35,803 nt of DNA from Anaerolineae bacterium. Its GTDB lineage: Bacteria; Chloroflexota; Anaerolineae; Anaerolineales; Anaerolineaceae. This document shows positions 1-9,215 of this stretch, piece by piece. Location of the stretch: assembly GCA_013177815.1 (NCBI GenBank), contig JABLXM010000009.1, positions 1 through 35,803 on the forward strand, given 5' to 3'. Under the pieces are notes generated by a model. The model made no database searches. It was not told the origin of the DNA and saw nothing but the letters and a program-made list of their open reading frames with translations. A program made the translations under genes and the position numbers. How positions within the stretch are numbered: position 1 is the stretch's first letter; the number at the start of each line of letters is the position of its first letter.

Positions 1-209
1 TCGGTGCCCAGCCAATGCTGGGCATCCGGGCTGCGGTAGACATCACTGATCTCGACCTTGATGGCTGCCTTGGGATCATAGGGAGCGATCCAATCCGCAA
101 AGACCGCCACCAGGACGGTCGACAGCAGCATCACCAGACCCAAAATGACCATCCAATTGCGGGTCAGACTGTTCCAAAACGTGCGGCTGGCGGGAATCAT
201 CTCGCTCAC
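1..209 (-). CDS. DppC-type ABC transporter permease, N-terminal fragment
   Basis: This is the first 69 codons of an inner-membrane permease for peptide or nickel-type ABC import; the rest lies beyond the left edge. The translation begins with a short polar stretch (SEMIPASRTFWNSLTRNW), then one hydrophobic helix (about residues 20-40), then DWIAPYDPK and a terminal HWLGTD. That layout, with an N-terminal TM followed by an 'APYDP...H.LGTD' block, is typical of DppC/OppC subunits. The GTG start at 209 lies 2 nt after the stop of the upstream DppB gene, so translation is probably coupled; an in-frame ATG at 200 is the alternative. It is the third gene of the left transporter operon, after receptor and DppB. 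Substrate cannot be told. Confidence 0.85.
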   Translation of the reverse strand, partial: MSEMIPASRTFWNSLTRNWMVILGLVMLLSTVLVAVFADWIAPYDPKAAIKVEISDVYRSPDAQHWLGT

Positions 210-211
210 GG

Positions 212-1243
212 TCAACCCACCTGAACACGAGGATCAAGATAGGAATATAACAGATCAGCTATCAGGTTGGCGAAGATGACACTGACGGCGATCAATAGAA
301 AAGCACCTTGCAGCATGGGGTAGTCACGTCGCCCAACCGCCTCGAAGATCGCCAACCCCAGACCGGGCCAGGAGAAGACCGTTTCGATCTGGATGGCGCC
401 CGCCACCGTAAAGCCGAGATTGAGCGCGATGATGGTGACCATCGGCAGCATGGCGTTGCGCAGGGCATGGTCCTTGAGAATCTGGAAAGTGCTCAGCCCC
501 TTGGCTTTGGCAGTCAGGATGTAATCCTCCGAAAGCACCTCCAGCACGGTCGAGCGCATGATCATCATGTACTCGCCCATCACCACCACCGTCAGCGTGA
601 TAGTCGGCAAGATCAGGTGGCGCAGGAGGTCCAGAAATTTTTCACCGCCGCCAGCGTAGAACTGCCCGATGGTGAATTTACCGCCGACCGGCAACCCCAG
701 CCAGGTGCTGCCGGCGAACAGCAGAACAATGCCCAACCAGAAGGTTGGCAGGCTCCAGGCGACCAGACTGAAGATGAGCGTGCCAAAATCCACTGCGGTG
801 CGCGACTTCCAGGCTGCGACCAGACCGGCAGTAATCCCCAGAACGATCGAGAAGATCTCGGCAAAACCGATCAGAAGCACCGTGTTCCAAAGATAGGTCG
901 CCAGCATGCTGGCAACCGGGCGGTTGGTGTGGTAACTGATGCCCAATTCACCCTTCAACAGGTTGCCGGCGTAGATGAAGAACTGGGTCTCCAACGGGTT
1001 GATGAGGCACGGACCGGTGCGCAGGGGGTTGAGCGTCTCGAAGCAGTTGATGACCGGTTTATCCAAGCCATACTTGACGCGCAGCGCCTCTTGGGCTGCG
1101 GCAGTCAGACGCGGATCGCGGATGCCCGCCCTGACCGGATCGCCTGGCAGGATGCGGAAGAGGAAGAAGTTGAGCACGATCACGAAAAGGATCGATATGA
1201 CCGCCCACTTCAGTTTATTAAGCAGGAACGACCACCGTTGCAA
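212..1243 (-). CDS. DppB-type ABC transporter permease (left operon)
   Basis: 343-residue membrane permease of the DppB/OppB family, which pairs with a DppC subunit to form the translocation channel for peptides or related solutes. An N-terminal TM helix (about residues 12-32) is followed by the FRILPGDP motif, a periplasmic-side segment, and five further hydrophobic helices. The cytosolic coupling (EAA) loop reads EDYILTAKAKGLSTFQILK followed by ALRNAMLP, as expected for contact with the ATPase. The C-terminus ends in YSYLDPRV, also typical. The start codon is TTG at 1243, chosen because a GGAGG ribosome site lies 7 nt upstream on the minus strand. It follows the receptor gene after a 101-bp gap with a hairpin, and is nearly contiguous with the next permease. 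A Cys-containing insertion (around residues 68-80) is a common variation in this family. Confidence 0.93.
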   Translation of the reverse strand: MQRWSFLLNKLKWAVISILFVIVLNFFLFRILPGDPVRAGIRDPRLTAAAQEALRVKYGLDKPVINCFETLNPLRTGPCLINPLETQFFIYAGNLLKGELGISYHTNRPVASMLATYLWNTVLLIGFAEIFSIVLGITAGLVAAWKSRTAVDFGTLIFSLVAWSLPTFWLGIVLLFAGSTWLGLPVGGKFTIGQFYAGGGEKFLDLLRHLILPTITLTVVVMGEYMMIMRSTVLEVLSEDYILTAKAKGLSTFQILKDHALRNAMLPMVTIIALNLGFTVAGAIQIETVFSWPGLGLAIFEAVGRRDYPMLQGAFLLIAVSVIFANLIADLLYSYLDPRVQVG

Positions 1244-1265
1244 TAAACCGCCTCCGTCAAATCAA

Positions 1266-1305
1266 CCTTCCCCTGACCGGTCGCAGCGCGGCAATCAGGG
1301 GAAGG
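1266..1305 (-). repeat. Intercistronic inverted repeat (RNA hairpin) between receptor and DppB genes
   Basis: Perfect 11-bp inverted repeat: CCTTCCCCTGA at 1266-1276 and TCAGGGGAAGG at 1295-1305, with an 18-nt loop. It lies between the receptor stop (1345) and the permease start (1243). There is no T-run after the stem on the minus strand, so it is unlikely to be a strong intrinsic terminator. Hairpins in this position often protect the upstream receptor mRNA and lower downstream expression, giving excess binding protein over permease; that role is inferred here. Confidence 0.6.
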
Positions 1306-1344
1306 TATGTATATCAGGTTATCAGCGCCCCAAGATTGCGCACA

Positions 1345-2994
1345 TCACTCCACCGGTTCCACAACCACCAGGGAAGTCACATCCTCCAGCGCCAGCTTGG
1401 GCTGGTTGGTGATCCAGCCGGTGAAGCGGTCCGTGCGGTAAGCCTGCACCGCTTTGGAATAGAACGGGATAATATAGATAGCGTCATCATGGACGATCTC
1501 CTGCATGCGCCAGATGATCTCTTGGCGCAACTGCGGGTTCATGGTGACATTCTGCTCGTCGAACAAGGCATCGTACTCTGGGTTGTTATAACCGGTCTCG
1601 CTCATGCCGCTGGGGATCTCGTAGGACGTCATGACCGAGAGCAGGAAACTCGGGTCGGGGTCGGAACCCCAACCCCATATGATAACATCGTAATCGAAGG
1701 TCGGGCAGCAAATGGAGGACAAAGCATCTGGGTCGAGCGCTTGCAATTCCAGTTGCACGCCGGCATCCGCCCAGGTCTTGGCAAGCAGTTCCGCCAGGCG
1801 CGGCGCCACGGTGCTATCGGAGGGCCAGTTCAGGCGGAAGGTCAACGACCGGCTACCATCCGGCATATCCCGCACACCATCACCGTCGCTATCCAGGTAA
1901 CCGGCGTCATCCAACATGCGGTTGGCGGTCGCCAAATCGAAGGGGAAATCTTGGATGGTCTGGTTGTACCAGACCCCCAGGCTATCCGGGATAAGGGTCA
2001 GCCCAGGCGTGCCCAGACCCAGCAGGACGATATCCACCAGTTCCTGTTTATTGGTGGCATAAGCCAGCGCCTGGCGGACAGTCTTATCGCGCAGCGCCGG
2101 GTGCCCAGTGCATGCGCCATCCTCCGGGCAATCCTGCGGTTCGGTCACGTTGAAGACGATATCGGTAATATCCGGCGCCAGCGGCGGACCGGTGACCACC
2201 CTGACATCCGGCGCCTCTTGCAGGGTAGCCACGGCAGTATTGGGCATTTCCGTGATCATATCCACCTGACCGGTCTTGATGGCTTGAACCAGCGCATCCA
2301 GGTTGGAGAAGGTCTGGAAAACCACCTCGTCGACCTTGGGCGGTGAGAGGTAGAAATCCCGGTTGGCTTCCAGGTGTACGTATTCGCCCTGGCGATAATC
2401 CTTCATGATAAACGGTCCAGAACCGACCATCTCAAGGTTTTCGAATTCACTGGCAGCTTGCCCTTCGGCATGGTCTTTCCAGATATGTTCCGGCAAGATA
2501 TACAGGAAAACGATCTGGCTTTCCAGATTGGGCGCAGGCGTGGTGAGGGTCAAAACGACGGTGCGATCGTCCGGCGCTTCGACCGTATCAAAGGCGTAGG
2601 TATAGCCGTTCATGTAGGGGAATTCTTCATGCGCCTGGTAGAACTCGAAGGTGAAGACGACATCCCGGGCGGTCAAGGGGGTGCCGTCGCTAAACTTGAC
2701 CCCATCGCGTATCGTGAACGTCCACACCAGCCCATCATCGGAGACGGTCCAAGACTCCGCCAGGTCCGGCGAATAGGTACCGTCCAACTGCAAGTCCACC
2801 AGGGCAGAATAAGCCAATTCATAGATCACGAACGACTCGGCTAGGAGTGCAGCGCCAGGATTCAACGTATCCGGCGAGCCAGCCCAGCCAATGCGCAACA
2901 CGCTAGCTCCTGCACCAGCCGGTGAGCCACCACAGGCAGCCAGGGTCAATGCTAGCACAACAAAAATCCCGATGATCGTCGATAGCTTCTTCAT
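1345..2994 (-). CDS. Peptide-type ABC transporter substrate-binding lipoprotein (SBP_bac_5), canonical domain order
   Basis: 549-residue extracytoplasmic receptor of the DppA/OppA family (SBP_bac_5). A lipoprotein signal (MKKLSTIIGIFVVLALTLAAC) ends in the lipobox LAAC, so the mature protein is probably anchored by lipid. The mature part follows the canonical order: a start block (IGWAGSPDTLNPGA), the family signature around ESWTVSDDGLVWTFTIRDGV and DGTPLTARDVVFTFEF, then the VEAPDDRTVVLTL block, VGSGPFIMKDY, and the second lobe with IIWGWGSDPDPSF. The ATG at 2994 is preferred over the GTG at 2997, because GGGAGG lies 6 nt upstream of the ATG but only 3 nt from the GTG. It heads the left transporter operon. 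This protein is a useful internal reference for the permuted receptor at 7435-9108. Confidence 0.93.
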   Translation of the reverse strand: MKKLSTIIGIFVVLALTLAACGGSPAGAGASVLRIGWAGSPDTLNPGAALLAESFVIYELAYSALVDLQLDGTYSPDLAESWTVSDDGLVWTFTIRDGVKFSDGTPLTARDVVFTFEFYQAHEEFPYMNGYTYAFDTVEAPDDRTVVLTLTTPAPNLESQIVFLYILPEHIWKDHAEGQAASEFENLEMVGSGPFIMKDYRQGEYVHLEANRDFYLSPPKVDEVVFQTFSNLDALVQAIKTGQVDMITEMPNTAVATLQEAPDVRVVTGPPLAPDITDIVFNVTEPQDCPEDGACTGHPALRDKTVRQALAYATNKQELVDIVLLGLGTPGLTLIPDSLGVWYNQTIQDFPFDLATANRMLDDAGYLDSDGDGVRDMPDGSRSLTFRLNWPSDSTVAPRLAELLAKTWADAGVQLELQALDPDALSSICCPTFDYDVIIWGWGSDPDPSFLLSVMTSYEIPSGMSETGYNNPEYDALFDEQNVTMNPQLRQEIIWRMQEIVHDDAIYIIPFYSKAVQAYRTDRFTGWITNQPKLALEDVTSLVVVEPVE

Positions 2995-3111
2995 CACGAA
3001 CCTCCCAGTTCAATCAACCCATCCACCATGGATCAGGCTGATCTGCCACGGTGGTCAACCAAACCAGGCTTGTTGCTCGTCCGCCCCCTCCGCTGTGTTC
3101 GCCCTGATAAC

Positions 3112-3140
3112 AATATAACAAAACAACTGTAAAATAACAA
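3112..3140 (-). promoter_or_regulatory. Candidate sigma-70-type promoter of the left transporter operon
   Basis: Read on the minus strand: TTGTTA (3140-3135), a 17-nt spacer, then TATATT (3117-3112). The -10 has five of six consensus bases. Transcription would begin near 3105, giving a leader of about 110 nt before the receptor start at 2994. The local sequence is AT-rich in an otherwise GC-rich window. It lies between the end of the right transporter operon and the left one, so the left operon can be transcribed separately. Confidence 0.5.
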
Positions 3141-3201
3141 GTCAAACCCAACCCGGATACGCACATGGATGAACAGCCCGTGTCAACATGTACTCCCAGG
3201 G

Positions 3202-4212
3202 TCAGGCGAACTTCTCGGCGTAATGGCACGCCACCTGATGTCCAGGGCGTAATTCTCGCAGCAGCGGTTCATCCACCGCGCAATTCGGCTGGGCGATGGG
3301 ACAGCGCGGGTGGAAGCGGCAGCCGGATGGCGGGTTGAGCGGGCTGGGGACATCTCCCGCCAGGATGGTGCGTTCACGCTTGAGGCGCGGGTTGGGAATG
3401 GGTATGGCAGACATCAACGCCTGGGTATAGGGATGCAACTGATGATCGAACAGATCTTCACGGCTGGCAATCTCGACGACCTTGCCGACATACATCACCG
3501 CCACGCGGTCAGAAATATGCTCCACCACTGCCAGGTTATGCGCTACGAAAAGATAAGTCAAACCGAATTCCGATTGTAGGTCACGCAGGATATTGAGCAC
3601 CTGGGATTGGATGGACACATCCAGCGCCGAAACCGGTTCGTCCAGCAAGATGAATTTTGGTTTCATGATCAACGCGCGTGCGATGCCGATGCGCTGGCGC
3701 TGCCCACCCGAGAATTCGTGCGGGTAACGCATCGCGTGGTAGTCCTCCAACCCGACCTTCCTGAGCACTTCCATCACCTGGTTGAAGCGCTCCTGGTTGT
3801 CGCCAATCTTGTGAATGCGCAGCCCTTCGGCGATCGACTCGCCGATCGGCAGGCGAGGGTCCAGGGACGAATAAGGGTCCTGAAAGACGATCTGAAGATT
3901 GCGCCGCATGGTTTTGAGTTCGTCGGGGGATAATTTAAAGATATCAACCCCGTCAAAGAGCACCGACCCGCTGGTATGCGGGATCAAGCCCAGCATGGTG
4001 TGCCCGACGGTGGTCTTGCCACAACCGGACTCGCCCACCAGACCAAGCGTCTCGCCGCGTTTGATGGTGAAACTGACATCATCAACCGCCTTGACCCAGG
4101 CAATCACCCGGCGCATGACACCACCCAACACGGGATAGTATTTGACTAGGTTCTTGACTTCGATGAAATCTTCCGGATGGGTGTTCATTGTGTTTTGTTC
4201 TGACATATGCAT
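3202..4212 (-). CDS. DppF/OppF-type ABC transporter ATPase (right operon)
   Basis: 336-residue cytosolic ATPase that powers peptide-type import together with the DppD partner. Visible motifs are Walker A (GESGCGKTT), Q-loop region ([12 protein letters not shown], typical of the DppF branch), the ABC signature ([14 protein letters not shown]), Walker B ([12 protein letters not shown]), and the H-loop (FVAHNL). The C-terminal oligopeptide-transporter extension has [12 protein letters not shown] and four cysteines beginning CRFHPRC; relatives bind an iron-sulfur cluster there. The ATG at 4212 has GAGGG 5-6 nt upstream; an in-frame ATG at 4206 is nearly as good. It is the last gene of the right operon, 16 nt after the DppD stop. 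Confidence 0.94.
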   Translation of the reverse strand: MHMSEQNTMNTHPEDFIEVKNLVKYYPVLGGVMRRVIAWVKAVDDVSFTIKRGETLGLVGESGCGKTTVGHTMLGLIPHTSGSVLFDGVDIFKLSPDELKTMRRNLQIVFQDPYSSLDPRLPIGESIAEGLRIHKIGDNQERFNQVMEVLRKVGLEDYHAMRYPHEFSGGQRQRIGIARALIMKPKFILLDEPVSALDVSIQSQVLNILRDLQSEFGLTYLFVAHNLAVVEHISDRVAVMYVGKVVEIASREDLFDHQLHPYTQALMSAIPIPNPRLKRERTILAGDVPSPLNPPSGCRFHPRCPIAQPNCAVDEPLLRELRPGHQVACHYAEKFA

Positions 4213-4228
4213 CCTAACCCTCGATGGA

Positions 4229-5269
4229 CTAACCCATCTGCTCTTTCATCGGCGCCCGATGACCATGTTCCTGGCTGTCCTGGTAGAGCCAGCAGCGCAC
4301 CAGGTGTCCTGTGCGGATCTGGATCAAGTCCGGCTCCAGTTGCTGACAAAGCGCCAGCCCATGTTCTTCTCTCGCAGCGCAGCGGGAAGCAAAACGGCAA
4401 CCCGGCGGCAGATCCACCAGGTTGGGGACATTGCCGGGGATGGTATCCAGGCGGTCTTTGACATCGCCCAACACCGGCACCGATGCGATCAAACCAATGG
4501 TATACGGGTGCATGGGATTTTCGAATAACGAATTGACATCCGCTTGCTCAACAATGCTGCCGGCGTACATCACTGCCACTCTATCTGCCATTTCCGCAAT
4601 GACGCCCAGGTCGTGCGTGATGAGGATGACGGACGTGCCCATGTTGGTTTGCAACGCGCGAAGCAGATCCAGAATCTGCGCCTGGATGGTGACATCCAGG
4701 GCGGTGGTAGGCTCATCGGCGATGAGCAGTTTGGGATTTAGCGCCAGCGCCATGGCAATCATGACGCGCTGCGCCTGCCCGCCTGAGACCTCATGCGGGT
4801 ATGCACCGGCTTTCTTATCGGCGTCCGGGATGCCAACCATGCGCAGCAGATCCACCGCGGTGTTCCAGGCAACATCTTTGGAAAGGTCTTTATTATGGGT
4901 CTCCATGACCTCCACGATCTGGCTGCCGATGGTGAAGACCGGATTGAGCGCGCTCTGCGGCTGCTGGAAAATCATCGAAATATCTTTACCGCGTACGTTC
5001 ATCATGTCGGTCTCCGGCAGCTCGAGCAGGTCTCGACCTTCGAAGAAGATCTCGCCATCGATCACGCGACCGGGTCGGTCGACAAGGCGCATGATGGAGA
5101 GCGAAGTGACGCTCTTGCCACAACCCGATTCACCCACCAGACCCAGCACTTCGCCGGGCAGGACGTAAAAATCCACCCCATCGACCGCTTTGACAACGCC
5201 GTCATCGGTATAGAAATAGGTCTTGAGGTTCTTGACATCCAGCAATGGCTCTTTGGTATCCTTTGTCAT
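4229..5269 (-). CDS. DppD/OppD-type ABC transporter ATPase (right operon)
   Basis: 346-residue ATPase forming a heterodimer with the DppF-type subunit. Motifs: Walker A (GESGCGKS), Q-loop region ([13 protein letters not shown], typical of the DppD branch), signature [14 protein letters not shown], Walker B ([12 protein letters not shown]) and H-loop (ILITHDLG). The signature carries Ala where most relatives have Met or Arg, so the helix after it is slightly unusual. The C-terminal part has [12 protein letters not shown] and cysteines starting CRFASRC. The open frame extends upstream into the DppC gene, but that stretch is the wrong frame of DppC; the ATG at 5269 has GGAG 8 nt upstream and begins [15 protein letters not shown], the normal family start. 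It lies 32 nt after the DppC stop. Confidence 0.94.
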   Translation of the reverse strand: MTKDTKEPLLDVKNLKTYFYTDDGVVKAVDGVDFYVLPGEVLGLVGESGCGKSVTSLSIMRLVDRPGRVIDGEIFFEGRDLLELPETDMMNVRGKDISMIFQQPQSALNPVFTIGSQIVEVMETHNKDLSKDVAWNTAVDLLRMVGIPDADKKAGAYPHEVSGGQAQRVMIAMALALNPKLLIADEPTTALDVTIQAQILDLLRALQTNMGTSVILITHDLGVIAEMADRVAVMYAGSIVEQADVNSLFENPMHPYTIGLIASVPVLGDVKDRLDTIPGNVPNLVDLPPGCRFASRCAAREEHGLALCQQLEPDLIQIRTGHLVRCWLYQDSQEHGHRAPMKEQMG

Positions 5270-5301
5270 AACGTCATCTCCAGATTGCAGCCATTGGCAG
5301 G

Positions 5302-6240
5302 CTAAGTGTTGCTCAAGCGTGGGTCGATGGCGTCCCGCAGCCCATCGCCAATCAGGTTGAACGCCAGCACAGTGATCATGATGGCAATACCGGGATAGAA
5401 GACCAGATGGGGGGCAGAAAAGACCTGGTTGCGCTCGGAACCAAGCATGGTGCCCCATTCCGGCATAGGCGGTTGGGCGCCAAGCCCAAGGAATGACAGC
5501 GCCGCCGCATCCAGGATGGCGGTGCCGATGCCCAGCGTGCCCCGGACGATCAACGGCGGCACCGAATTGGGCAGGATGCGATCAATCAGGATATGCATGT
5601 GGCTGCCGCCCAACGCTTTGGAGGCTTTGACATATTCCTGTTCCTTGACGGTGAGCACACTGGCGCGCACCACCCGGGCGTAGACAGGGATCGAAACAAT
5701 ACCAATCGCCACCAGGGCATTCGACAAACCCGGTCCAAGCACCGAAACGATGGCAATCGCCAACAGCAGCGAGGGGAATGCCATCAGCACATCCAAAATG
5801 CGCATGATGATCATATCCAGCCAGCCGCCATAATAGCCCGATATGGCGCCGAGAACCGCACCCACACCAATGGCAATGCCGATGGCGGTAAAGCCAAGGA
5901 ACAACGAATAACGGGTACCATAGATGACCCGGCTGAACACATCCCTCACGTTGCCGTCGGTGCCCATGATGTGCTGGGGTTGATCGGCAGGGCAACCGAG
6001 CAGGTGAATGCAAGGGGCTTCGCGTTTGCCTACGTCCTCGACACCGATCAACACCTCAATGGGGTCATAGGGCGCCAGAACCGGCGCCAGGATGGCAACC
6101 AGCAACAGTATTCCCAGGATGACCATCCCAATGATGGCATTGCGCTGCTTGCCGATACGCCGCAGCGTCATGCGCCAAAGACTGTTGGCGCGATAATCCT
6201 TCTCGACCTGGTTGGCATTGACGGAAAGTTGTGCAGTCAT
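5302..6240 (-). CDS. DppC-type ABC transporter permease (right operon)
   Basis: 312-residue membrane permease of the DppC/OppC family. An N-terminal TM helix (about residues 38-58) is followed by LAPYDPIEV and HIMGTDGNVRDVFSRVIYG, the hallmark of DppC. Five more TM helices follow, with the coupling loop QEYVKASKALGGSHMHILI and ILPN, and the end reads NLIGDGLRDAIDPRL. A short Cys-containing insertion (CIHLLGC) lies between the first helix and the GTD motif. The start is the ATG at 6240, with GGAG 7 nt upstream; it lies 4 nt after the DppB stop, so translation is probably coupled. Confidence 0.94.
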   Translation of the reverse strand: MTAQLSVNANQVEKDYRANSLWRMTLRRIGKQRNAIIGMVILGILLLVAILAPVLAPYDPIEVLIGVEDVGKREAPCIHLLGCPADQPQHIMGTDGNVRDVFSRVIYGTRYSLFLGFTAIGIAIGVGAVLGAISGYYGGWLDMIIMRILDVLMAFPSLLLAIAIVSVLGPGLSNALVAIGIVSIPVYARVVRASVLTVKEQEYVKASKALGGSHMHILIDRILPNSVPPLIVRGTLGIGTAILDAAALSFLGLGAQPPMPEWGTMLGSERNQVFSAPHLVFYPGIAIMITVLAFNLIGDGLRDAIDPRLSNT

Positions 6241-6244
6241 GAGT

Positions 6245-7324
6245 TCACTCCAATCGGATGCGCGGGTCGATGAAGACGTACGATAGATCGACCACCAGGT
6301 TGACCAGAACATACAACGCAGCGATCACCACGGTAAACGCCTGAATGATGGGAAAATCGCGGGCAGTGATTGCTTCGAACAGAATACGCCCCACCCCCGC
6401 CAGCCCAAAGATCGATTCGGTCAGCACCGCGCCGGCAAAAAGATGCCCAACCTCAAGACCAATGATGGTAATGATGGGCAGCATGGCATTGCGCAGGGCA
6501 TGTTTGAGCACCACCACCCGCTGCGTCAACCCCTTGGCACGCGCCGTGCGGATATAGTCCTGTTTGAGCACTTCCAGCATACTGGAGCGGGTCATGCGGG
6601 CAATGATCGCCATCGGGATGGTGCTGAGGGCAACGGAAGGAAGAATAAGGTGTTTGATGGCATCCAGCAAGACGTTCCACTGCCCGGTGATGAATGAATT
6701 AAAGACGTATAAATTAGCAATAAATTCAAGAATGTGATATTGAACCGTCCCCTTGAGCACCGAGATATTCCACAACTGGTAAAACGGTATCGAAGTCATG
6801 CCAGCCGTCAAGCGCCCGGTCGGCGGCAACCAAAAGGGCGTATCCTTGAGGGTGAGCGCAAATATGTACGCCAGCATCAATCCCAACCAGTAGACCGGCA
6901 TGGATACGCCAATGTTGGCGCCCACCATGGTGATGACATCGGCAAAGGTGTTGCGTTTGATGGACGCGAAGATGCCGGCAGGCACCCCGATGGCTACCGC
7001 GATCAGGAGCGCAGAAAAGCCAAGTTCAACCGTCATCGGGAGGCGTTCTATCAGGATGATCGTCACCGGACGGGCGAAGCGGATCGAAGTTCCAAAATCA
7101 CCCCGAAGAATATCCTTCATGTAGATAAAAAATTGAACGTAGATGGGTTTATCCAGACCGTACTGGATCGTAAACCTCTCACACACATCTGCGGTGGCTT
7201 TTTCACCGAGCATGGCTTTGCACGGGTCGCCTGGGATCAATCGCGCCAACGCAAAGGTCACGATCAAGATACCCAAAAGCACCGGGATGGCTAACAACAG
7301 GCGTCGGATGGTGTATTGCAACAT
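6245..7324 (-). CDS. DppB-type ABC transporter permease (right operon)
   Basis: 359-residue membrane permease of the DppB/OppB family, partner of the DppC subunit just downstream. It begins with a TM helix (MLQYTIRRLLLAIPVLLGI), then ARLIPGDPCKAMLG, a periplasmic-side region, and further TM segments. The coupling loop is QDYIRTARAKGLTQRVVVLKH with ALRNAMLP, and the C-terminus is SYVFIDPRI. An extra segment of roughly 30-40 residues (around 170-225) separates two helices and is longer than in the left-operon DppB. GGAGGTGA precedes the ATG at 7324. Confidence 0.94.
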   Translation of the reverse strand: MLQYTIRRLLLAIPVLLGILIVTFALARLIPGDPCKAMLGEKATADVCERFTIQYGLDKPIYVQFFIYMKDILRGDFGTSIRFARPVTIILIERLPMTVELGFSALLIAVAIGVPAGIFASIKRNTFADVITMVGANIGVSMPVYWLGLMLAYIFALTLKDTPFWLPPTGRLTAGMTSIPFYQLWNISVLKGTVQYHILEFIANLYVFNSFITGQWNVLLDAIKHLILPSVALSTIPMAIIARMTRSSMLEVLKQDYIRTARAKGLTQRVVVLKHALRNAMLPIITIIGLEVGHLFAGAVLTESIFGLAGVGRILFEAITARDFPIIQAFTVVIAALYVLVNLVVDLSYVFIDPRIRLE

Positions 7325-7353
7325 GACGGGTCACCTCCGGGTGAGGGAATAAC

Positions 7354-7396
7354 AACACGCGGGATGGCAGCCATTCCTGGTTCCACCCCGCGTGTT
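7354..7396 (-). repeat. Intercistronic inverted repeat between permuted receptor and DppB genes
   Basis: Perfect 10-bp inverted repeat: AACACGCGGG at 7354-7363 and CCCGCGTGTT at 7387-7396, with a 23-nt loop that itself contains a small ATGGC/GCCAT hairpin. No T-run follows on the minus strand. It occupies the same place as the hairpin in the left operon, between receptor and first permease, although the sequences are unrelated. The likely role is to set a high receptor-to-permease ratio (inference). Confidence 0.6.
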
Positions 7397-7434
7397 CTAC
7401 TTCAAGACATCACACAATATCCGGTCGCCAAGAC

Positions 7435-9108
7435 TTACTCAGCCGGAGCGGCATTCAACAAACCACCCCACAGGTAGGTGAAGTACTCGAAAGCGCCGGT
7501 GTTGCCGATATGGAGCGGGTTGGCGGCATCCCAAGCCACACCCCAAGAGGTGACGACATCGTCTGCATCGAGTGTGAAGCCGTTGTGGAACTTGACGCCC
7601 TCACGCAGCTTGCAGGTCCAGACGGTCAGGTCATCATTGGGTTCGCAGGCAGTTGCCAAACCGGGTTGCACGTCGGTTCCACCAACCTCGTACGAAAGCA
7701 GGGATTCAATCACCTGCTCGCAGGCGCGTAGTGATTCACCGTCGGTCTCGTCGTTGCAGTAGACGGAAATCGGTTCTGCGTTCTGCATCCACACGAAGGT
7801 GGTGCGGTCGCCAGGCTTCATCACCGCCATGTATTCATTGCCGAGCGGTGAGGCATGCGCGCCTTCGACATCCGCGCGGAAGGCAGTGGCGGAGCCACCA
7901 TGAGCCACCGGGATCATCGGTACCAACTCTTTGATGGCATTGTTGGCTTCCACATAGAGCGACTCAGCCTCAGCCGGGTCGGCGATCTGGGCAGCGGCGG
8001 CGAGTTTCTCGTAGATCTCTGGGAACGGCGTGCCGAACTGCGGGTTGGTATTGGTGAAGTGGTAATCCAGGAAGTTGGTAATGTGCGGGTAGTCCGCATT
8101 CCAACCCAACAAGTAGAGACCATCAAGGCGTCCTGCCGATGATTCTTCGATGAATGCGCCGGATTCCATCACGACGATTTCGGCGTCGATGTTGAGGTTT
8201 TCCTTCAACTGTGCCTGAACATCGGTTGCCACCAGGCTGGGCTCAGGTAGATAGCTGCGGAAGACATCACGGAAGTATATCTTGGTGGTGAAGCCATCCG
8301 GGAAGCCGGCTTCCGCCAGCATGGCTTTGGCAGCCACCGGATCGAACTCATACCACTCATCGCCAACACAACCGTTTGCGACCGAGCAGGGGGTGAAGTG
8401 CGACGCGACCGACGAGCCGGCGGGGTAGAAGTTATCCACAAGACGCTGGCGGTCAATGCCCATGGAGATCGCCTTTCGGACGTTGACATCATCGAAGGGT
8501 TCGAAAGTATTGGTGAAGCCGAGATAGAAGATATTCATCGCTTCACGATCATACAGCGCGACGTCCGGGTTGGCACGGAGGGCTTCAAAATCATCCGGTG
8601 AGGGATTATCGATGCCATCAACGGTAGCGGATTCGAGCTCCAACTTGCGGGCGGCGCCTTCAGTGCTCCAGCGGAAGACCAGGGTATCGGTGATAGCTTT
8701 TTCGCCCCAGTAATCGTCGAAGCGCTTGAACACGATGCTGTCACCACGGTTCCAGCTCTCGATGTAATATGGACCGGTGCCAATGGGTTTCTCGAGGATC
8801 TCGCGACTCTCCATGGCGGCTTTGATCCATTCCTTGGGTTGGATCGAGAAAGCCGTGAAGGCAGCTTTGGATGGGAAGGCAGGGTCGGGCGCACAGAAGG
8901 TGAATTGAACGGTAAATTCATCCACGGCTTTGATCTCTTTGATCATCCCGCCATATTCGCAATCCGGGGCGGCGATAGCGAGACCCGTAAACTCTTCTTC
9001 CTTCAGGTCAGTAGTGACAGGGGCTTGTGCCGCAGGCGGTGCGCAGGACGCCAACGCCATGCTTGCCAGCACAAGCAGAGACAATACGAGATAGAACGAT
9101 TTTTTCAC
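7435..9108 (-). CDS. Peptide-type ABC transporter substrate-binding lipoprotein, circularly permuted
   Basis: 557-residue receptor lipoprotein heading the complete right operon. The signal peptide (MKKSFYLVLSLLVLASMALASC) ends in the lipobox LASC. The domain order is unusual. After the signal, the mature protein starts at a block normally found well inside SBP_bac_5 proteins (about residues 53-70, GGMIKEIKAVDEFTVQFTF), runs through PIGTGPYYIESWNRGDSIV (109-127) and LYLLGWNADYP (331-341) to the usual C-terminal block (VEGAHASPLGNEY, 414-426). It then carries what is normally the mature N-terminus: EPISVYCNDETDGESL (445-460), a WTCKLREGVKFHNGFTLDADDVV stretch (497-519), and ends near FEYFTYLW. 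The start is GTG at 9108 with GGAGGAGA just upstream. Cysteines near both ends might form disulfides. The family is certain; the permutation is read by comparison with the receptor at 1345-2994. Confidence 0.9.
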   Translation of the reverse strand: MKKSFYLVLSLLVLASMALASCAPPAAQAPVTTDLKEEEFTGLAIAAPDCEYGGMIKEIKAVDEFTVQFTFCAPDPAFPSKAAFTAFSIQPKEWIKAAMESREILEKPIGTGPYYIESWNRGDSIVFKRFDDYWGEKAITDTLVFRWSTEGAARKLELESATVDGIDNPSPDDFEALRANPDVALYDREAMNIFYLGFTNTFEPFDDVNVRKAISMGIDRQRLVDNFYPAGSSVASHFTPCSVANGCVGDEWYEFDPVAAKAMLAEAGFPDGFTTKIYFRDVFRSYLPEPSLVATDVQAQLKENLNIDAEIVVMESGAFIEESSAGRLDGLYLLGWNADYPHITNFLDYHFTNTNPQFGTPFPEIYEKLAAAAQIADPAEAESLYVEANNAIKELVPMIPVAHGGSATAFRADVEGAHASPLGNEYMAVMKPGDRTTFVWMQNAEPISVYCNDETDGESLRACEQVIESLLSYEVGGTDVQPGLATACEPNDDLTVWTCKLREGVKFHNGFTLDADDVVTSWGVAWDAANPLHIGNTGAFEYFTYLWGGLLNAAPAE

Positions 9109-9215
9109 TTCTTCTCCTCCTTACTTAGGTTTGGTTAGTGTTGATAATTTTAACTTTGTCTGAGCACTTCCATTCCAATGCCCGCCGTTCTCAGACTTGG
9201 AATAGATTGCATTTT

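Noticed and set aside
308-1246. Long plus-strand open frame opposite the left DppB gene
   Set aside because: Composition (many Gln, Arg, His, Asp) is that of an antisense shadow; the minus-strand permease is certain.
5270-5458. Upstream extension of the DppD frame
   Set aside because: This part is the wrong frame of the DppC gene; a ribosome site and the usual N-terminus place the start at 5269.
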